A stretch of DNA of 64,000 bases from Pseudorasbora parva. Taxonomy: Eukaryota > Chordata > Actinopteri > Cypriniformes > Gobionidae. Location of the stretch: the NCBI RefSeq assembly GCF_024679245.1, contig NC_090185.1, positions 4,602,464 to 4,666,463 on the forward strand, given 5' to 3'. Below the pieces are notes generated by a model, which did no database searches, was not told the origin of the DNA, and saw only the letters and a program-made list of their open reading frames with translations. The stretch's first letter is position 1; each line of letters opens with the position of its first letter. Position numbers and translations under genes: made by a program. Below, one piece after another: positions 61,194 through 64,000 of this stretch.

Positions 61194-61201
61194 GTATTCC
61201 T

Positions 61202-62445
61202 ACAGCATGATATCCTCTTATATGTCAAAAGCTCAATAAAAATGTTATTCCTCAGTTCATGACACCTTTAAGAGTTGAACGCGTTTTTTTTAAATGTTTT
61301 CCTGCTTTAAGAAGCCAGAAACCCAAATTCTGATCCTCTAATGTGCCTTAAAAACTCTACAAGAACCATAAAGCGATTCAAGAACCTAAAAAACAAAAAA
61401 AAAACAAAAAAATGGCACATGGATAGAATAAGCTTTGTTTAAACGCACTGGCAGATTTTCAGCTTATACAATATAGTTCAGAGGCGGAACGTCTCTTTTT
61501 GTTCTTTAATTGTCAGGTAGGCGGCGAATAAATTGCAGCAAATGAAAGTCAGTTTAAGTGAAAGCTATTCACATAAGTTCTATAGTTGACAAAAACAAAG
61601 TCATGTGGTAACAGAAACCTTCTCTTTCCTCAAAGCAGGACAATGGAAGTTGTCAAGACACCTGCGTTCATTATCCAGCCTCCATTCATCACAAAACGGA
61701 TCTATATTTGTGCTCTGGAAAACCCCTGTGAGAGACTCAAGTAGAACAACATCCTGCAAATTCACTTCACACAGACAAAAAGGAAAGATATAATCAAATG
61801 TCAATGTGAAGGATTGCAAATGAGTGCAATTGAGATACGGTGCGTCTTCATCTCGTACCGCCGACAGAAAGGAAGGAGAAATAAAGTGGATGCTTCTCAA
61901 GATGGTGTTTGGGTAGTGAGAGTAGATAAGATGGCACCATCTGCGTCTCGCCTCCTGTTTCGCTCTCCAGAGGAACGACTCCATGACGACGCAACGAGTG
62001 GGAAATGAATATTGAAAATATCTGGCAAACGCTTGTAATTGGGGCTAAAGACAACAAGTCACAGACACTCTGCGGATTGGTCACAGATATTCTCCTCTCA
62101 GTGTGAGGTTGGCGTTCGTTGGCCTGGCGTCCCGCTGAACCCAGGTTGCGGGATAATCTCGTGCAACAACAGATTTGCTTTCCATTACGCGCACATTAGT
62201 CATGGAGTATTTACAGGCTAACTGCCATGTAGCCCCAGATCAGACGCCGCTCTGTAGCCAGTCCCAAATCGTTCACATGCAGGAATCTAAACACGTTTGA
62301 TTGCACCGGGGTGAATAATTCTGCTGGATGGATACATGCGGGATTAGCGAACACGTTGAAACACAACGTTGGCTGGGACTCGACTGGATTGCGTTACTCT
62401 AATATGACAATTTTAACGCAAGTAGCACTGCTACAGCAGCACTAA
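61202..62445. other. Single-copy stretch, possible non-coding element at 61600-62230
   Basis: No element ends. 61600-62230 is GC-balanced, with ATTACGCGCACATTAGTCAT, TGAATATTGAAAATATCTGG and similar cores. A 127-codon minus-strand frame (61601-61984) has no recognisable domain and overlaps plus-strand frames. Confidence 0.35.
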
Positions 62446-62453
62446 TTAACAAC

Positions 62454-63851
62454 CAGTGGTGGAGGAAGTACTGAATCTCAGTACTTAAGTAAAAGTACAA
62501 GTAACCAGAAATATATTTACTTTAGTAAAAGTAGAAGTACTACAACGACTACCCTTCTTAAGTAAAAAGTAAAAAGTACCTGATTTTAAATGTACTTTAA
62601 CCTATTAAAAGTAAGTAGTAAAAGTACTTGCATAAAAATGTATTCTCTTAATGTCTGATTCTAATAATTAAAAAGAAGAAAACAGTATGAGCGCTGGCGT
62701 TGTAATTGAGTTAGTTTTGGGTTAATGTAATTGTTCATCTGTTGCCGAGTTTACATTCTGACTTACAATTCTGCTTATCTGCAAAGTTAAATGTCATCTT
62801 TCTGAAGCGACAATCTCATCAGCTGTGATGTATTTAAATCTTCATATTTATGATATTTGTACCTTTTATAAAGGACATTTTCCCCTAATCTTATTAAATA
62901 TAGGCTTTGCTTCAGCTTTCCCTTTATATTCTTAAATTTGATTAATAAATTAAATTACAATAAGATACAATAGTTACCAATCAAATTAAATAATTAACTT
63001 TAATTAACATTTAATTAACATTAACTTTAACTTTAAAATTACAGCTGCACTAAATAATGCTATGAGATTGTTTTAACTAAAAAAAGTGAACTAAACCACC
63101 AGTAGATGGCGGCAGGTGAATCCTTATGAGAGAGTCATTGAGTCGATTCGTTCAGACGGCTGATTCGTTCATAAATGAGGCAGTCGTTTATGAATAGGGC
63201 ATTGAATCTTTGATTCGGTAACGCGCTGTTGCGGTGCTATACGTTATGGTTCGGATGTGGAAATCTGATCTTGGAAATATTTTCGCTGCTGAAATAGAAC
63301 AAAAGCAATAAAGCAATCAATCAAATGTAAGTGACTTGATGTTAATTCATTGTTTATGGAACTGTCAAATGAAATCAGTGTCATATTTTCTGTCGTGATG
63401 GTATTCAGGAAAACTACACTCGTTGGTCGTGTCTTGTGATGTTTTTTTAACTGTTATAAAATATAAAAACTAAACATTTTGAATTTTTAATATAGTATGT
63501 TTCTGAGTTTCTTTGTGTGAGCGGGGCTGATTTGTTTCCATTTCTCCTGGAGATGCGGCGCGAGCCTCAACAGCGCAACCGTCAATTCATTAGATAATAA
63601 CGTACATTATATATTATTATCCGGGGAAGCCTTAATCTCGAGCCCTGAAACTGATCAGAAAATGTAACGAAAATGTAACGAAACGTTGTAGAAATGTAGT
63701 GGAGTAGAAAGTATAATAATTGCTGCAAAATGTAACGAAGTAAAAGTAAAAAGTATTCACTATTTATTCTGCTTAATTAAAGTACAGATACTTGAAAAAT
63801 GTACTTAAGTAAAGTAACGAAGTATTTGTACTTCGTTACATTCCACCACTG
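62454..63851. mobile_element. hAT-type element, CAGTGGTGGA termini, perfect 8-bp duplication
   Basis: It starts CAGTGGTGGAGGAAGTAC and ends GTTACATTCCACCACTG. TTAACAAC lies directly outside both ends (62446-62453 and 63852-63859). Subterminal regions are dense in AGTAAAAGTA/TACTT repeats. The interior (about 62780-63647) matches the interior of the CAGGGCTYGACATT elements and still contains their right terminus, CTCGAGCCCTG (63637-63647). No transposase. Confidence 0.93.
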
Positions 63852-63937
63852 TTAACAACAGCATACTGACATTTTCCTAGTAAAAATAATATTTAATGAG
63901 AAATAACCTTGGGTGGGACTTGATTGGATTGGGATAC

Positions 63938-64000
63938 TAGGGGTTGCACCGACTAGTCGACTTTAATGCTCTGCCATGACGCTTTAAGATTGACGTCGAT
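63938..64000. mobile_element. Start of a hAT-type element, cut by the window end
   Basis: TAGGGGTTGCACCGACTAGT is a hAT-like terminus related to the TAGGGGTG ends elsewhere in this window; the rest lies outside. Confidence 0.6.

Overview
This is vertebrate, almost certainly teleost and probably cyprinid, intergenic or deep-intronic DNA. It has no bacterial gene organisation, no recognisable host coding exon and no operon. It is dense with class II transposons and MITE families familiar from carp and zebrafish-type genomes: Tc1/mariner, hAT, PIF/Harbinger, TTAA-target elements and foldback MITEs. It also carries long micro- and minisatellites. The organism call rests on these repeat families and on my memory of them, not on a database search.

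Layout. 0-6 kb: a broken foldback element, an old hAT-type element (984-3449) carrying two insertions, and a nested stack (3887-5853) in which a hAT element split the loop of a TTAA foldback element. 6.7-9.5 kb: Tc1 remnants and one near full-length Tc1 copy. 10.2-12.3 kb: a tandem duplication whose two halves were hit by different MITEs. 13.8-17.6 kb: three TTAA-target elements almost end to end, one with a THAP zinc-finger exon and one split by a hAT element with a perfect 8-bp target duplication. 19.8-20.4 kb: a miniature LTR retroelement array whose LTRs carry tRNA-like Pol III modules. 20.4-32.4 kb: more TTAA, foldback, Harbinger, hAT and MULE-like elements, including a paralogous empty site that proves TTAA targeting. 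34.3-35.6 kb: a Tc1 copy with an intact catalytic triad but a broken DNA-binding half. 36.3-38.4 kb: a 177-bp satellite facing an inverted, decayed copy of itself. 39.9-41.4 kb: a solo LTR. 41.7-44.3 kb: a 34-bp minisatellite. 47.8-49.3 kb: a tetranucleotide tract with an internal 640-bp duplication. 49.7-52.1 kb: a composite inverted-repeat element. 52.9-54.5 kb: a TTAA element end with a second THAP open frame, abutted by a Tc1 fragment. 55.9-57.1 kb: a second copy of the 8.3-kb Tc1. 57.9-61.2 kb: a hAT element inflated by a 38/39-bp minisatellite. 62.5-63.9 kb: a hAT element with perfect 8-bp target duplications.

Between the elements lie single-copy stretches of balanced composition with AT-rich homeodomain-like cores (about 6.3-6.5, 7.7-7.9, 12.4-12.9, 22.9-23.4, 33.0-33.2, 38.7-38.8, 52.4-52.7 and 61.6-62.2 kb). 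They could be conserved non-coding elements of a developmental gene neighbourhood; only cross-species alignment can show this.

Nothing here forms a pathway. The coherent story is genomic. Non-autonomous TTAA elements share the window with two THAP-domain frames, the domain carried by Kolobok and P-type transposases. The most unusual object is the tRNA-bearing miniature LTR array at 19,808-20,376.
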